A stretch of DNA of 59,459 nt from Clostridia bacterium (GCA_017415105.1 JAFQJD010000033.1:1-59459); one strand, 5' to 3'. Positions 7,893-17,491 are shown, numbered from the stretch's first letter. Notes: generated by a model from the letters alone, not told the origin. Program-made: numbers and translations.

Positions 7893-10800
7893 ATGGCTGA
7901 TGTAAGAAGAATTTACGTTGAAAAAAAGCCGGGCTTTGACGTCGAGGCAAAGGAAATACTTGCTGATTTGCGTGAAAACCTGAGTATGAAGGGACTCACC
8001 AATGTCCGTATCATAAACCGATACGACGTTGAGGGGATTACTGATGAGGAATACAGTAAAGCACGTTGCCTCATTTTCTCCGAGCCGCCTGTTGATAACG
8101 TATATGACGAGGATGTAGAAATAAAGGACGGAAAGGTTTTTGCAGTTGAATTTCTGCCCGGTCAGTTTGACCAGCGTGCGGCAAGTGCCGAGGAATGTAT
8201 TTCTATTCTTACTGCAAAGGACAGACCACGTGTAAGATACGCAAAGGTTTATGTACTTACAGGTGAGGTTTCTGACAGCGATGTTGAAGAAATAAAGACA
8301 TATGTTATAAATCCCGTAGAAGCACGTGAAGCATCACTTGAAAAGCCTGACTCTCTTGATATGGTTGTTGATTATCCCGAGGACGTTAAGTCAATCGACG
8401 CATTTATTGATATGGACGAGAATGCTATGCAGAGTTTCCTCTCGGAAATGGGCTTTGCAATGGACCTTGATGACCTTAAGTTCTGTCAGAACTATTTCAA
8501 GAACACAGAAAAACGTAACCCGACAGTTACAGAACTCCGTATGATTGATACATACTGGTCTGACCACTGCCGTCATACAACATTCTCTACAAAAATCAAT
8601 AATGTTACTATCCCCGATGGAAAGTACGCAGATGTTATAAGAGATGCTTTCGAGGAATACAAGACTGCAAAGGCAGAGCTTTATGCTCCCGACCGTAATA
8701 TGTGCCTTATGAATATGGCAACAATTATTGTTAAACAGTTAAAGGCAAAGGGTTATCTCAAAGAAATTGACGAATCAGAAGAGATAAATGCCTGCTCAAT
8801 TGTTATGCCGGTTGAAATCGACGGCAAAACTGAAGACTGGCTCATAATGTTCAAAAACGAAACACATAACCACCCGACAGAAATTGAGCCGTTCGGCGGT
8901 GCTGCAACTTGTCTTGGCGGTGCTATCCGTGACCCGTTGTCAGGTCGTTCATACGTCTATCAGGCAATGCGTGTAACTGGTGCAGGCGATCCGAGAAAGT
9001 CACTCAAGGAAACACTTCCCGGCAAGCTTATGCAGAGAAAGATTACAAAGCAGGCATCATCAGGCTACAGCTCATATGGTAACCAGATAGGTCTTGCAAC
9101 CGGTCAGGTTCAGGAAATATACCACGAGGGCTATGTTGCAAAAAGAATGGAAATCGGTGCTGTTATCGGTGCTGCTCCCAAGGCTAACGTAGTTCGAGAA
9201 GTTCCGTCAAAGGGCGATGTTATTGTTCTTCTTGGCGGACGTACAGGCCGTGACGGTATCGGCGGTGCTACAGGCTCATCAAAAGCTCACACTGAACAGA
9301 GTGTTGTTACCTGTGGTTCTGAAGTTCAGAAGGGTAATCCCCCGATAGAGAGAAAGCTTCAAAGACTTTTCCGTGACAACAAGGTTACTACACTTATCAA
9401 GCGTTGTAACGACTTTGGTGCAGGCGGTGTATCGGTTGCAATCGGTGAGCTTGCTGACGGTCTTAAGATTAACCTTGATAAAGTACCGAAAAAGTATGAA
9501 GGTCTTGACGGTACAGAGCTTGCAATAAGCGAATCACAGGAACGAATGGCAGTTGTTGTTCGTGAAAAGGACGTTGATACATTTATATCCTACGCCAACA
9601 AAGAAAACCTTGAAGCAACACCTGTTGCTGTTGTTACTGACGAAAACCGTCTTGTAATGACATGGCGTGACAAGGTTATATGCGATATTTCACGCGATTT
9701 TCTTAACACTAACGGTGCTGTAAAGAATACTGATATTGAAGTAGTTCTTCCGGATGAATCAGTTATGAAGCCTGAGGTTGTTACAGATGTTAAAGCAAAG
9801 TGGCTTGATACTTTAAAGAATCTCAATGTTTGTTCACAAAAGGGACTTGCAGAGAAATTTGACTCTACAATCGGTGCAGGTACTGTGCTTATGCCGTTTG
9901 CAGGTAAGTATCAGCTGACACCTGCTGACGGTATGGCAGCAAAGGTTCCGGTTCTTAATGGTACAACAAATTCAGCAACCATTATGACCTTCGGATACAA
10001 CCCGGAAATTTCAAAGTGGAGTCCGTATCACGGTGCAACATATGCTGTTGTTGAATCAGTTTCAAAGGCAGTTGCATTAGGTGCTGATTATAAGACAATA
10101 TATCTTACTTTCCAGGAATACTTTGAAAGACTCGGAAATGATCCGAAGCGTTGGGGTAAGCCTTTTGCGGCATTGCTTGGTGCATATAAAGCACAACTTG
10201 CACTCAATATCGCTGCAATAGGCGGAAAAGACTCAATGTCAGGTTCATTTAACGAACTTGATGTTCCCCCTACCCTTACATCTTTTGCAGTTGCACCTGC
10301 AAAGGCTGATAAGGTAGTTTCACAGGAGCTCAAACAGTCAGGTTCAAAGCTTGTTCTTTTCACTCTTAAACGTGATGAAAATGACTTGCCGAAATTTGAT
10401 GAACTTAAAGAGATGTACGAAAACGTACATAAACTCATTACTGATGGATACGTTCTTTCAGCATCAACAGTTAAAGGCTTCGGTCTTTGTGAAACAATAT
10501 CAAAGATGGCGTTTGGTAACAAGATAGGTGTTAAGCTCTATGATAATGTTACAAACGATATGCTGTTCTATGCTCCTATAGGCTCAATCGTACTTGAAAC
10601 AAGAAATGAAGTACCAGGTGGTATCGTTATCGGCGAAACTGTGAATATCCCTGTAATTGAAGGCTGTGGTATTGAGATTTCAATTGACGAAGCAATTGAT
10701 GCATGGACAGCTCCACTTGAGAAGGTTTATCCGACACGTGCAGGTGAATTTGATAAAGAACCTGAAACATATACATTTGACGGCAAGAGTCCGGCAATTG

Positions 10801-11615
10801 CAAAAGAGAAATTTGCAAAACCGAGAATATTTATCCCTGTATTCCCCGGCACTAACTGCGAATACGATACAGCTCGTGCATTTGAACGTGCAGGCGGTGC
10901 GGCAGATGTGTTTGTTATCCGTAACCTCACAGCAAGAGATGTTGAGGGATCACTTAACGAAATGAAGAAACGCATCGACCAGTCACAGATTGTTATGATC
11001 CCCGGCGGTTTCTCCGGTGGTGACGAGCCTGAAGGTTCAGGTAAGTTCATAGCAACTGCGTTCAGAAACCCGCAGGTTAAGGATGCTGTTATGAATATGC
11101 TCAATAACCGTGACGGTCTTATGCTTGGTATCTGTAACGGTTTCCAGGCACTTGTAAAGCTTGGTCTTGTACCATACGGTGAAATACGTGATCTTGATGC
11201 AGATATGCCCACACTTACTTTTAACACAATAGGCAGACATATTTCAAGAATGGCATACACAAGAATAGCTTCAAACAAGTCACCGTGGCTTGCAAATGTC
11301 GAAACAGGAGATGTTCATACAATCGCACTTTCACACGGTGAGGGCAGATTTGTTGCATCTGATGACATCATTAAGAAGCTTGCAGAAAACGGGCAGATTG
11401 CAACACAGTATGTAAACCTTAACGGCAAAGCTACTTACGACAGTGAGTGGAACCCGAACGGTTCAGTTGCCGCAATCGAGGGTATCTTAAGTCCTGACGG
11501 CAGAATCCTCGGTAAGATGGGACACAGTGAAAGAATCGGTGAAAATATCGCAGGAAATGTTCCCGGTAACAAAAACCAGAAGCTCTTTGAAGCAGGCGTT
11601 GCATACTTTAAATAA
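7893..11615 (+). CDS. purL: Phosphoribosylformylglycinamidine synthase, single-chain PurL-PurQ type
   Basis: 1240 residues: an N-terminal PurS-like region, two AIRS-like synthase halves, and a C-terminal class-I glutamine amidotransferase with PGGFSGGDEP and the nucleophile motif GICNGFQAL. ATP-binding and substrate motifs include FKNETHNHPTEIEPFGGAATCLGG and TDGM/GGKDSMSGS-type loops. It converts FGAR, glutamine and ATP to FGAM, step 4 of purine synthesis. The remaining purine genes visible here are 37 kb away in a separate operon. AAAGGAG precedes the ATG; a bidirectional terminator follows the stop. Clostridia commonly carry this large form instead of separate PurS/PurL/PurQ. Confidence 0.96.
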   Translation: MADVRRIYVEKKPGFDVEAKEILADLRENLSMKGLTNVRIINRYDVEGITDEEYSKARCLIFSEPPVDNVYDEDVEIKDGKVFAVEFLPGQFDQRAASAEECISILTAKDRPRVRYAKVYVLTGEVSDSDVEEIKTYVINPVEAREASLEKPDSLDMVVDYPEDVKSIDAFIDMDENAMQSFLSEMGFAMDLDDLKFCQNYFKNTEKRNPTVTELRMIDTYWSDHCRHTTFSTKINNVTIPDGKYADVIRDAFEEYKTAKAELYAPDRNMCLMNMATIIVKQLKAKGYLKEIDESEEINACSIVMPVEIDGKTEDWLIMFKNETHNHPTEIEPFGGAATCLGGAIRDPLSGRSYVYQAMRVTGAGDPRKSLKETLPGKLMQRKITKQASSGYSSYGNQIGLATGQVQEIYHEGYVAKRMEIGAVIGAAPKANVVREVPSKGDVIVLLGGRTGRDGIGGATGSSKAHTEQSVVTCGSEVQKGNPPIERKLQRLFRDNKVTTLIKRCNDFGAGGVSVAIGELADGLKINLDKVPKKYEGLDGTELAISESQERMAVVVREKDVDTFISYANKENLEATPVAVVTDENRLVMTWRDKVICDISRDFLNTNGAVKNTDIEVVLPDESVMKPEVVTDVKAKWLDTLKNLNVCSQKGLAEKFDSTIGAGTVLMPFAGKYQLTPADGMAAKVPVLNGTTNSATIMTFGYNPEISKWSPYHGATYAVVESVSKAVALGADYKTIYLTFQEYFERLGNDPKRWGKPFAALLGAYKAQLALNIAAIGGKDSMSGSFNELDVPPTLTSFAVAPAKADKVVSQELKQSGSKLVLFTLKRDENDLPKFDELKEMYENVHKLITDGYVLSASTVKGFGLCETISKMAFGNKIGVKLYDNVTNDMLFYAPIGSIVLETRNEVPGGIVIGETVNIPVIEGCGIEISIDEAIDAWTAPLEKVYPTRAGEFDKEPETYTFDGKSPAIAKEKFAKPRIFIPVFPGTNCEYDTARAFERAGGAADVFVIRNLTARDVEGSLNEMKKRIDQSQIVMIPGGFSGGDEPEGSGKFIATAFRNPQVKDAVMNMLNNRDGLMLGICNGFQALVKLGLVPYGEIRDLDADMPTLTFNTIGRHISRMAYTRIASNKSPWLANVETGDVHTIALSHGEGRFVASDDIIKKLAENGQIATQYVNLNGKATYDSEWNPNGSVAAIEGILSPDGRILGKMGHSERIGENIAGNVPGNKNQKLFEAGVAYFK

Positions 11616-11623
11616 TGACACAC

Positions 11624-11654
11624 AAAAAGCAGGTTTTATAAAACCTGCTTTTTT
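11624..11654. terminator. Bidirectional terminator between purL and the YARHG gene
   Basis: AAAAAGCAGGTTTTATAAAACCTGCTTTTTT: symmetric stem with A and T runs on both sides, serving two convergent genes. Confidence 0.85.
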
Positions 11655-11659
11655 GATGC

Positions 11660-12571
11660 TTATCTCCAACCCATTTTCTTCTGGTAATCAAATATTGTTT
11701 TGATGTTTCTTTTTTCGATAGAGTTAAACTGCGACTCAACCTTTGATATATCAGATGTGGTAGGCATATACCATTTGTGGTTATTCTCGAAATAGTCTGC
11801 AAGATCATCATCGAAGGTATATCCGTGACGTGCATATATTTCCCAGTAAATCCGCTTTATTTCAAGACGCGACATTTCTTTGAGCTCGCCTTCACTGATA
11901 AGATGTGTATCTGACGGATAGAGGTATTCTCCACCGCGTATAGCTACCGGATCCCCCGTTTCTACCGGTTCAGGAGTTCTTTCGGGAGCCTTGGTTGGTT
12001 CTTCTGTAGGTTCAGGAGTTTCCTCAACTTCAGCTTTCCAGTTCGGATCGGCAGTGTTTCGAGGTTTTTGGGTTTCTACAACTGTTGGTTCATCATCATT
12101 TTCTGATGCACCACCAATTCCCAATGAACCCGCAAGCTTAATTGCTCCATATACTGCCACTGAAAATAATATAATCATAAGCAATATTGAAAGAAAAATC
12201 TTTAGTGCTGTATTTTGCTTCTTTTTCTTTTTCTTCTTCTGAGCCATAATCTGATTCTCCCTTATTCTGTAATTTTCATTTGTGTATGCACGTTGACTTA
12301 CCTCTGCCACATCACATACAATACATTTTTGTGTTACACCATCAAGCGGTCTGCCACACTTTGAGCAAAAACCTTCCGGATTCCGCCTTGGCTGATATAT
12401 CTTCTCCCGGGCAACTGTATCAGGTGTGTGTTTTGGCGGCATTTCAATCTGACGCCGTACCGGTGGTACTGTCTTTTCTTCTTCTTTTTTCGTTGTTGCC
12501 ATAACATTACCGCAATATTTACAGATATTCTGTCCCTCCGGTATCTCTCCACCGCATATGTTACACTTCAT
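11660..12571 (-). CDS. Zinc-ribbon membrane protein with C-terminal YARHG domain
   Basis: 303 residues. Two Cys-x2-Cys zinc ribbons lie in the cytosolic part (CNICGG...CKYCG, then CSKCGRPL...CIVCD). A lysine-rich stop-transfer stretch is followed by one membrane segment (residues about 125-150), a Pro/Thr/Glu-rich extracellular linker with repeated EPT/TPEP units, and a YARHG domain (IYARHGYTFDDD). YARHG domains are extracellular modules of unknown binding function in Firmicutes. The start at 12571 fits AAGGTGG 8 bases upstream; a GTG four codons earlier is inside that site. Function unknown. Confidence 0.8.
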   Translation of the reverse strand: MKCNICGGEIPEGQNICKYCGNVMATTKKEEEKTVPPVRRQIEMPPKHTPDTVAREKIYQPRRNPEGFCSKCGRPLDGVTQKCIVCDVAEVSQRAYTNENYRIRENQIMAQKKKKKKKQNTALKIFLSILLMIILFSVAVYGAIKLAGSLGIGGASENDDEPTVVETQKPRNTADPNWKAEVEETPEPTEEPTKAPERTPEPVETGDPVAIRGGEYLYPSDTHLISEGELKEMSRLEIKRIYWEIYARHGYTFDDDLADYFENNHKWYMPTTSDISKVESQFNSIEKRNIKTIFDYQKKMGWR

Positions 12572-12626
12572 ACCAATCACCACCTTATATAATTACTTTT
12601 CCTCTGAATACGTATATCTTAGTATA

Positions 12627-12655
12627 ATTATAACACAACCAAAACTCTATGTCAA
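12627..12655 (-). promoter_or_regulatory. Promoter of the zinc-ribbon/YARHG gene
   Basis: Minus-strand TTGACA (12650-12655), 17-bp spacer, TATAAT (12627-12632). Confidence 0.8.
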
Positions 12656-12667
12656 TTACTGTTTATA

Positions 12668-12696
12668 TTGACTTTTTTTGAATTTTATTATATAAT
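12668..12696 (+). promoter_or_regulatory. Promoter of the SLOG gene
   Basis: TTGACT (12668-12673), 17-bp spacer, TATAAT (12691-12696); divergent from the neighbouring promoter. Confidence 0.75.
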
Positions 12697-12716
12697 ATCA
12701 ACTTAGGAGAGCAGAT

Positions 12717-13208
12717 ATGAATAATTTTAACAGATTAAACACCTGTTTTTTTACAGGTCACAGAATAATACCGGCAAAATCAAGAGAGCCACTGCGTAAT
12801 CGTGTCAGAGATTGCTGTATTTATCTTATAGAAAACCATAATGTAACTGATTTTATTGCAGGTGGTGCACTTGGTTTTGATACACTCGCAGCAATGGTTA
12901 TTCTTGAATTAAAGAGGCATTATCCAAACATAAAATTACACTTATATTTTCCGTGTACTGACCAGTCATCAAAATGGAAATTCTACGACAAAAAGATGTG
13001 GGACAGCATAAAACTGATGGCAGATGATTACAGATACATTTCTGATATGCCGTATGTGGCAGGCTGTATGCAGTTACGCAATAAAGCAATGGTAGATGCA
13101 TCAGATTACGGCATTGCATACTGCACCCGTAATTTGGGCGGTACTTTCTCTACTATAAAGTACGCCAAAGAAAAAAACAGAAAAATCACAATAATTTCAA
13201 ATATTTAA
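12717..13208 (+). CDS. SLOG-fold protein (YpsA/DUF1273-like)
   Basis: 163 residues with the features of the SLOG Rossmann superfamily (LOG/DprA/TIR-like nucleotide-binding fold). CFFTGHRIIP is the first strand-turn, FIAGGALGFDTLAA the glycine-rich nucleotide-binding loop, and DYGIAYCTRNLGGT the late loop, closest in order to YpsA/DUF1273. Members are thought to sense or process NAD- or nucleotide-derived ligands and are over-represented next to conflict systems, but this one stands alone with its own promoter and terminator. AGGAG precedes the ATG. The ligand is not known. Confidence 0.75.
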   Translation: MNNFNRLNTCFFTGHRIIPAKSREPLRNRVRDCCIYLIENHNVTDFIAGGALGFDTLAAMVILELKRHYPNIKLHLYFPCTDQSSKWKFYDKKMWDSIKLMADDYRYISDMPYVAGCMQLRNKAMVDASDYGIAYCTRNLGGTFSTIKYAKEKNRKITIISNI

Positions 13209-13236
13209 AAATCCCTTCACACGAAGGGATTTTTTT
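13207..13236. terminator. Bidirectional terminator
   Basis: AAAAATCCCTTC-ACAC-GAAGGGATTTTT, starting inside the SLOG stop codon and also ending the convergent ceramidase-like gene. Confidence 0.85.
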
Positions 13237-13241
13237 GATAT

Positions 13242-14537
13242 TTATAGTTGTTCAAGATTTTTTAGCGTTTCTGTGATAAGATTAAAATCAGCATTTGGTG
13301 CAAACGGCTGAAGATTTCTTGTTTTAAACATTTTGACCTCATAGCCACCTCGACAGAGCTGGTCCTCTGTCGGGAAATACCCCCATGTACCATTAGTGTC
13401 AGTCAGACTCAAAACGTGACCTATAGAACTCATTTTATCTATTCTCATACCTATTTCAGAGAAAAGCTCATAACCGAATCCAGCAAACGCTATATCACCT
13501 ATTCTGATTGCTACCTGCGGAACTTCCTTATATTCCTCTTCAACATAGCCGTTGTCGTATGAGGCAAGAACTTTTTCATAATAATCTCTTGACTGAGCAA
13601 GATGATTAACTTTTTCGTTTTTAAAAATCTCGTATTGCTCTTTCGCATACTCATACGGTATTCTTGATGAAAGCTTCATTTGAAGCTTGCGCTCTGATGT
13701 AGTCAGTGTAACATCGCAGTAATGCGATATTTTCTTATAGATATTAACGGCATCATAACCTGCAACCGCACCAATCTCCATAGCATATGAAATATCACCT
13801 TTTCCCGTAGTGCAACCGTTTGAAAGTCTGGGGCCAACATCACCCTCAGGGCCGTTAAAGAACGCAGTAACGGCACCACTCTCTTTTTCAAGCATATCAG
13901 TCATAACACCTGGCCAGTCACGAGAAACCTCGTGGTTACTTCCGGCAGCAGTTGCATGACAACCATAGTGAACCATATTCGCAATTACTTTCTTCTCACT
14001 ATCTCTGAATGAAATAACTGTCATTTTCGAATTAAACGGACCCCATGGGCATTGTCCAAGAACGACCTCATTATCCTTGTTAAGCTCACGACGGTTACAA
14101 CCAACAAAGCTGTCGCCGGTTGCATATCCCATTTCTACCGGAACTAAGTTAGCATTTGCCTCTTTTACGGCATCAAGAAGTCCCGGGAAGAAAATTTCAT
14201 CACAATATTTTTTGTCAGCATTACCCCAGCCTACTTGTGTTGCAGTAATTGGACCTGAATGAGTATGTATTGCCGATATCATTATATTATCGAACGGGAT
14301 ATTACAACTCTCATTTATCTGTTTCCGGAGATAATCACATATTTCATCCTCAATAACACACAGTGTGACACTTACCATCGCAGCTTTTGTGTCACCATAC
14401 TGAAACACAAATGCAGTTGCAGTAAGATTATCGTTTATTTTTTCTGAATATATATGCGGATTGTAACCCATAAGGTTACCACCAACTTCAGGTGTTATAT
14501 CACGACGCGAAACGCCCAACATCAATTTTTTACTCAT
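13242..14537 (-). CDS. Neutral/alkaline ceramidase-like hydrolase
   Basis: 431 residues. The start MSKKLMLGVSRRDITPEVGG is typical of the N-terminal domain of the neutral/alkaline non-lysosomal ceramidase family. Putative zinc ligands are in ISAIHTHSGP (HxH) and VHYGCHATA, and FFNGPEGDVGPR matches the conserved GDVSP-like stretch. There is no signal peptide, so it should be cytosolic, unlike secreted ceramidases. Clostridial members of this size are uncharacterised and may hydrolyse other amides or esters. Start at 14537 follows AAAGGAG. It is 20 bp after the GH1 gene, in the same operon. Confidence 0.75.
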   Translation of the reverse strand: MSKKLMLGVSRRDITPEVGGNLMGYNPHIYSEKINDNLTATAFVFQYGDTKAAMVSVTLCVIEDEICDYLRKQINESCNIPFDNIMISAIHTHSGPITATQVGWGNADKKYCDEIFFPGLLDAVKEANANLVPVEMGYATGDSFVGCNRRELNKDNEVVLGQCPWGPFNSKMTVISFRDSEKKVIANMVHYGCHATAAGSNHEVSRDWPGVMTDMLEKESGAVTAFFNGPEGDVGPRLSNGCTTGKGDISYAMEIGAVAGYDAVNIYKKISHYCDVTLTTSERKLQMKLSSRIPYEYAKEQYEIFKNEKVNHLAQSRDYYEKVLASYDNGYVEEEYKEVPQVAIRIGDIAFAGFGYELFSEIGMRIDKMSSIGHVLSLTDTNGTWGYFPTEDQLCRGGYEVKMFKTRNLQPFAPNADFNLITETLKNLEQL

Positions 14538-14557
14538 AAGAATTTTCTCCTTTATAT

Positions 14558-15901
14558 TTAGTCTACACAACAATCGTTTATTACTTTCTGATAATAATAC
14601 CAGCTCTTTTTACGGGTACGCTCACCTGTTTCAAAATCTATATAGTTAAGACCAAAGCGGTATGTATAGCCTGCAGTGTTTTCAAAACCATCAAAGTTTG
14701 ACCAGTAATAATAACCTTTGATATTTACACCTGCATCAATACTACGTGAAACCATACGCAAATGTTCACGGATATACTTGATTCTTATATCGTCATTTAT
14801 CATATCTTCTTTTCTGCCATTATCAAGAAGTCCGAGACCGTTTTCTGATATATAAATCTCAGGATTATTATAACGCTTCTTGACAAAAATCATAGCATCA
14901 TAAAGACCTGCAGGATAGTTTTCAAACTTCTGTCCTTCAACAATATAATAGTTTTCAATTTCAGTAGATTTTGATGGTGAGTCTTCTTCGTACTTTGCAA
15001 CACCGGGATAATAGTAATTAAGACCTATTATATCACAAGGAACAAACTCACTTGCAAGTTCTTCAGCATAACCTTCCGGCATCGCTTCAGCATATGCAGG
15101 ACAATCACGCAGTATATTCTCCGGATACTTACCTAAGAATATCGGGTCAAGCCACCATAATGTAGTAGTTTCCATAGAATATGTCGCACCCATTGTATCG
15201 TTGCTTGCAGGGTCAAGCGGATAAACAGGAACAATTGCAATAACAGCGCCTATTTTACCCGGTAAATTCATTTCACGGTACATTTTAACAGCACGATAGT
15301 GACATATCAAAGCATAGTGTGCTGATTCAAGTGCTTTTTTAAAGCTTTTTTCGTACGGTGGCCAATATCCATTCATCCACGCAGCATGACAGAAAACGCT
15401 TGGCTCATTCATTGTGCTCCAAAGCTTTACTCTGTCACCGAAACTCTCAAAACATACTTTCGCAAATTTAGTAAAGTAGTGTATGATTTCTTTATTTGAA
15501 AATCCGCCAATTTCCATAAGATAAAGCGGTAAATCCCAATGGAAAATATCTACAAAAGGCTCAATACCATTCTCCAGAAGAAGGTCTATAAGCTCATTAT
15601 AAAAATCAATTCCTTTCTGATTAATCTCACCGTCTTTTTCAGGAAAAATTCTTGTCCAAGAAATTGAAAAACGAAATGTTTTCAAGCCCTGTGCTTTCAT
15701 TTCACGAACATCCTCACGGAAGTTCTTATAAAAAGCTGATGAAGGTTCTGTTTTTGTATTCTTATATTTTTCGGGGTACATTCTTGTTGCCCAATCCCAC
15801 ATATTTTCAGTCTTTCCGTCAGCATACGTCGAACCTTCAAACTGATAGCAAGAAGAACCGGTACCAAACATAAAATCTTTTGGGAATTCAAATTTAATCA
15901 T
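14558..15901 (-). CDS. GH1 family beta-glucosidase / 6-phospho-beta-glucosidase
   Basis: 447 residues covering the full GH1 barrel: N-terminal FPKDFMFGTGSSCYQFEG, SISWTRIFP, acid/base glutamate in STMNEP (about residue 165), nucleophile glutamate in YISENGLG (residue 353), and the aglycone-site tail KGYYYWSNFDGFEN. No signal peptide, so it is cytosolic and would act on imported beta-glucosides; the WSNFDGFE sequence is more like beta-glucosidases than phospho-beta-glucosidases, but this is not decisive. First gene of a two-gene operon with a LacI-type palindrome at the transcription start. AAAGGAG precedes the ATG. Confidence 0.93.
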   Translation of the reverse strand: MIKFEFPKDFMFGTGSSCYQFEGSTYADGKTENMWDWATRMYPEKYKNTKTEPSSAFYKNFREDVREMKAQGLKTFRFSISWTRIFPEKDGEINQKGIDFYNELIDLLLENGIEPFVDIFHWDLPLYLMEIGGFSNKEIIHYFTKFAKVCFESFGDRVKLWSTMNEPSVFCHAAWMNGYWPPYEKSFKKALESAHYALICHYRAVKMYREMNLPGKIGAVIAIVPVYPLDPASNDTMGATYSMETTTLWWLDPIFLGKYPENILRDCPAYAEAMPEGYAEELASEFVPCDIIGLNYYYPGVAKYEEDSPSKSTEIENYYIVEGQKFENYPAGLYDAMIFVKKRYNNPEIYISENGLGLLDNGRKEDMINDDIRIKYIREHLRMVSRSIDAGVNIKGYYYWSNFDGFENTAGYTYRFGLNYIDFETGERTRKKSWYYYQKVINDCCVD

Positions 15902-15917
15902 AGTCGATCTCCTTTTT

Positions 15918-15931
15918 CTAAAACGTTTTAG
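15918..15931. promoter_or_regulatory. LacI-family-type operator of the GH1 operon
   Basis: Perfect 14-bp palindrome CTAAAACGTTTTAG with a central CG, the layout of LacI/CcpA-family operators. It lies immediately downstream of the -10 box, so bound repressor would block initiation. No LacI gene is in the window. Confidence 0.7.
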
Positions 15932-15933
15932 TT

Positions 15934-15962
15934 ATTATATCATATCTTTTTAAACTTTTCAA
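15934..15962 (-). promoter_or_regulatory. Promoter of the GH1/ceramidase-like operon
   Basis: Minus-strand TTGAAA (15957-15962), 17-bp spacer, TATAAT (15934-15939). Confidence 0.8.
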
Positions 15963-16003
15963 GTAAATTTTTAAAAAAGCAAAAAGTTTTTACGGTGATA
16001 TAA

Positions 16004-16035
16004 AAACCAGACATCTTAAATTTGATGTCTGGTTT
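16004..16035 (-). terminator. Terminator of the decarboxylase operon
   Basis: Minus-strand AAACCAGACATC / GATGTCTGGTTT (12 bp, 8-nt loop) followed by a T-rich tail, 7 bp beyond the last gene. Confidence 0.85.
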
Positions 16036-16041
16036 GAAAAT

Positions 16042-17475
16042 TTACACGGGATAAACCTGATTATCTCTGTCTACCCAATCATTGTCTATGCTATCAAGTT
16101 CAGCCTCACGGTGCTGGAAATACTTAACTGCGACCTGATCAAATAGTGCATATGAAAGAATGTCCTCATCCTGACGTATCCAGTCAGCACAAGCTCTGCT
16201 CATATTTACAAACTCAGGCTCAAGCTTATCAGCCGGTCTGCAGGTTATTCTTTCATCGTCACCGATAATCTTCTTAACAAGCTCAGGATCAATCTCGCCC
16301 GGACACTTACCGTATTCACCACGAACAAGAGCCTTTGTTTCCTTTGAAACCATCTTATATCTCTCGCCCATCAATACGTTAAGAACTGCCTGTGTACCAA
16401 CAATCTGTGATGAAGGTGTAACAAGCGGAGGATAGCCAAGGTCTGCTCTTACTCTCGGTACTTCCTCAAGAACTGCATCAAATGCATCCTCTCTGCCCTG
16501 CTGTTTAAGCTGTGAAACAAGGTTTGAAAGCATACCACCCGGTACCTGGTACTTTAATGTGTTAACATCAACGCCCATTACCTTCGGGTTCATAAGTCCG
16601 CTTTCGATATACTTCTCACGCAACGGCTTGAAATAGTTTGATGCTTCGATAAGCTTATCCATATCAAGACCTGTATCGTACGGTGTGCCCTGCAAAGCTG
16701 CAACAAGCGGCTCTGTAGGCGGCTGTGATGTTCCCATTGCGAGTGGTGACATAGCACAGTCAACAACGTCAATACCAGCTTCAATAGCCTTAAGGTAAAC
16801 CATTGAACCCTCACCTGATGTATAGTGAGTGTGAAGCTGAATCGGAATCTTAACAGCTTCCTTCATTTTTGAAACAAGGTCGTATGTTACATACGGCTTT
16901 AACAGACCTGCCATATCCTTAATACAGATAGAATCCGCACCCATACCCTCAAGCTGCTTTGCAAGCTCTACAAAGCTCTCGTTTGTATGGAATTCTGATG
17001 TTGTATAGCAGACAGTAGCCTGAACGTGACCTCTGCCCTCTTTTTCGCAGTATTCCTTTGTTGCGTTTATAGCACACTCAAGGTTACGTACATCGTTAAG
17101 AGCATCAAATATTCTCAAAACATCAATACCGTTTGCAATTGATGCCTGAACAAAATAACGTACTATATCGTCAGCATAGTGACGGTAGCCGAGGATATTC
17201 TGTCCACGGAAAAGCATCTGCAAAGGTGTGTTCTTTGCCTTGTCTTTAATCTTTCTAAGTCTCTCCCACGGATCCTCGTTCAAGAATCTCAAACATGAGT
17301 CGAATGTAGCACCGCCCCATGCTTCAAGTGAATGATAACCGATACCGTCAAGCTTTTCTACTATCGGGAGAATTTCGTCTGTTGTCATTCTTGTAGCTAT
17401 CAAGCTCTGGTGTGCGTCACGGAGAACTGTCTCTGTAATGCCAACCGGCTTGGGCTGAATAATATTGTTTGCCAT
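16042..17475 (-). CDS. oadA: Oxaloacetate/pyruvate carboxyltransferase subunit (OadA / transcarboxylase 5S type), lacking a biotin domain
   Basis: 477 residues of the HMGL-like TIM-barrel carboxyltransferase: ITETVLRDAHQSLIATRM at the start, EAWGGATFD, IFDALNDVRN, the metal-binding LHTHYTSG, and CAMSPLAMGTSQPPTE, followed by the PYC_OADA region. It moves CO2 between biotin and pyruvate/oxaloacetate. The protein stops before any biotinyl domain, so it must use the separate carrier protein encoded in the same operon, as in transcarboxylase 5S and some OadA proteins. Last gene of the operon, 16 bp after the beta subunit. Specificity is inferred from family. Confidence 0.9.
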   Translation of the reverse strand: MANNIIQPKPVGITETVLRDAHQSLIATRMTTDEILPIVEKLDGIGYHSLEAWGGATFDSCLRFLNEDPWERLRKIKDKAKNTPLQMLFRGQNILGYRHYADDIVRYFVQASIANGIDVLRIFDALNDVRNLECAINATKEYCEKEGRGHVQATVCYTTSEFHTNESFVELAKQLEGMGADSICIKDMAGLLKPYVTYDLVSKMKEAVKIPIQLHTHYTSGEGSMVYLKAIEAGIDVVDCAMSPLAMGTSQPPTEPLVAALQGTPYDTGLDMDKLIEASNYFKPLREKYIESGLMNPKVMGVDVNTLKYQVPGGMLSNLVSQLKQQGREDAFDAVLEEVPRVRADLGYPPLVTPSSQIVGTQAVLNVLMGERYKMVSKETKALVRGEYGKCPGEIDPELVKKIIGDDERITCRPADKLEPEFVNMSRACADWIRQDEDILSYALFDQVAVKYFQHREAELDSIDNDWVDRDNQVYPV

Positions 17476-17491
17476 AACTGTTTCCTCCTAA

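Noticed and set aside
10727-11278. A 183-codon minus-strand frame within purL
   Set aside because: Antisense shadow of the conserved amidotransferase domain.
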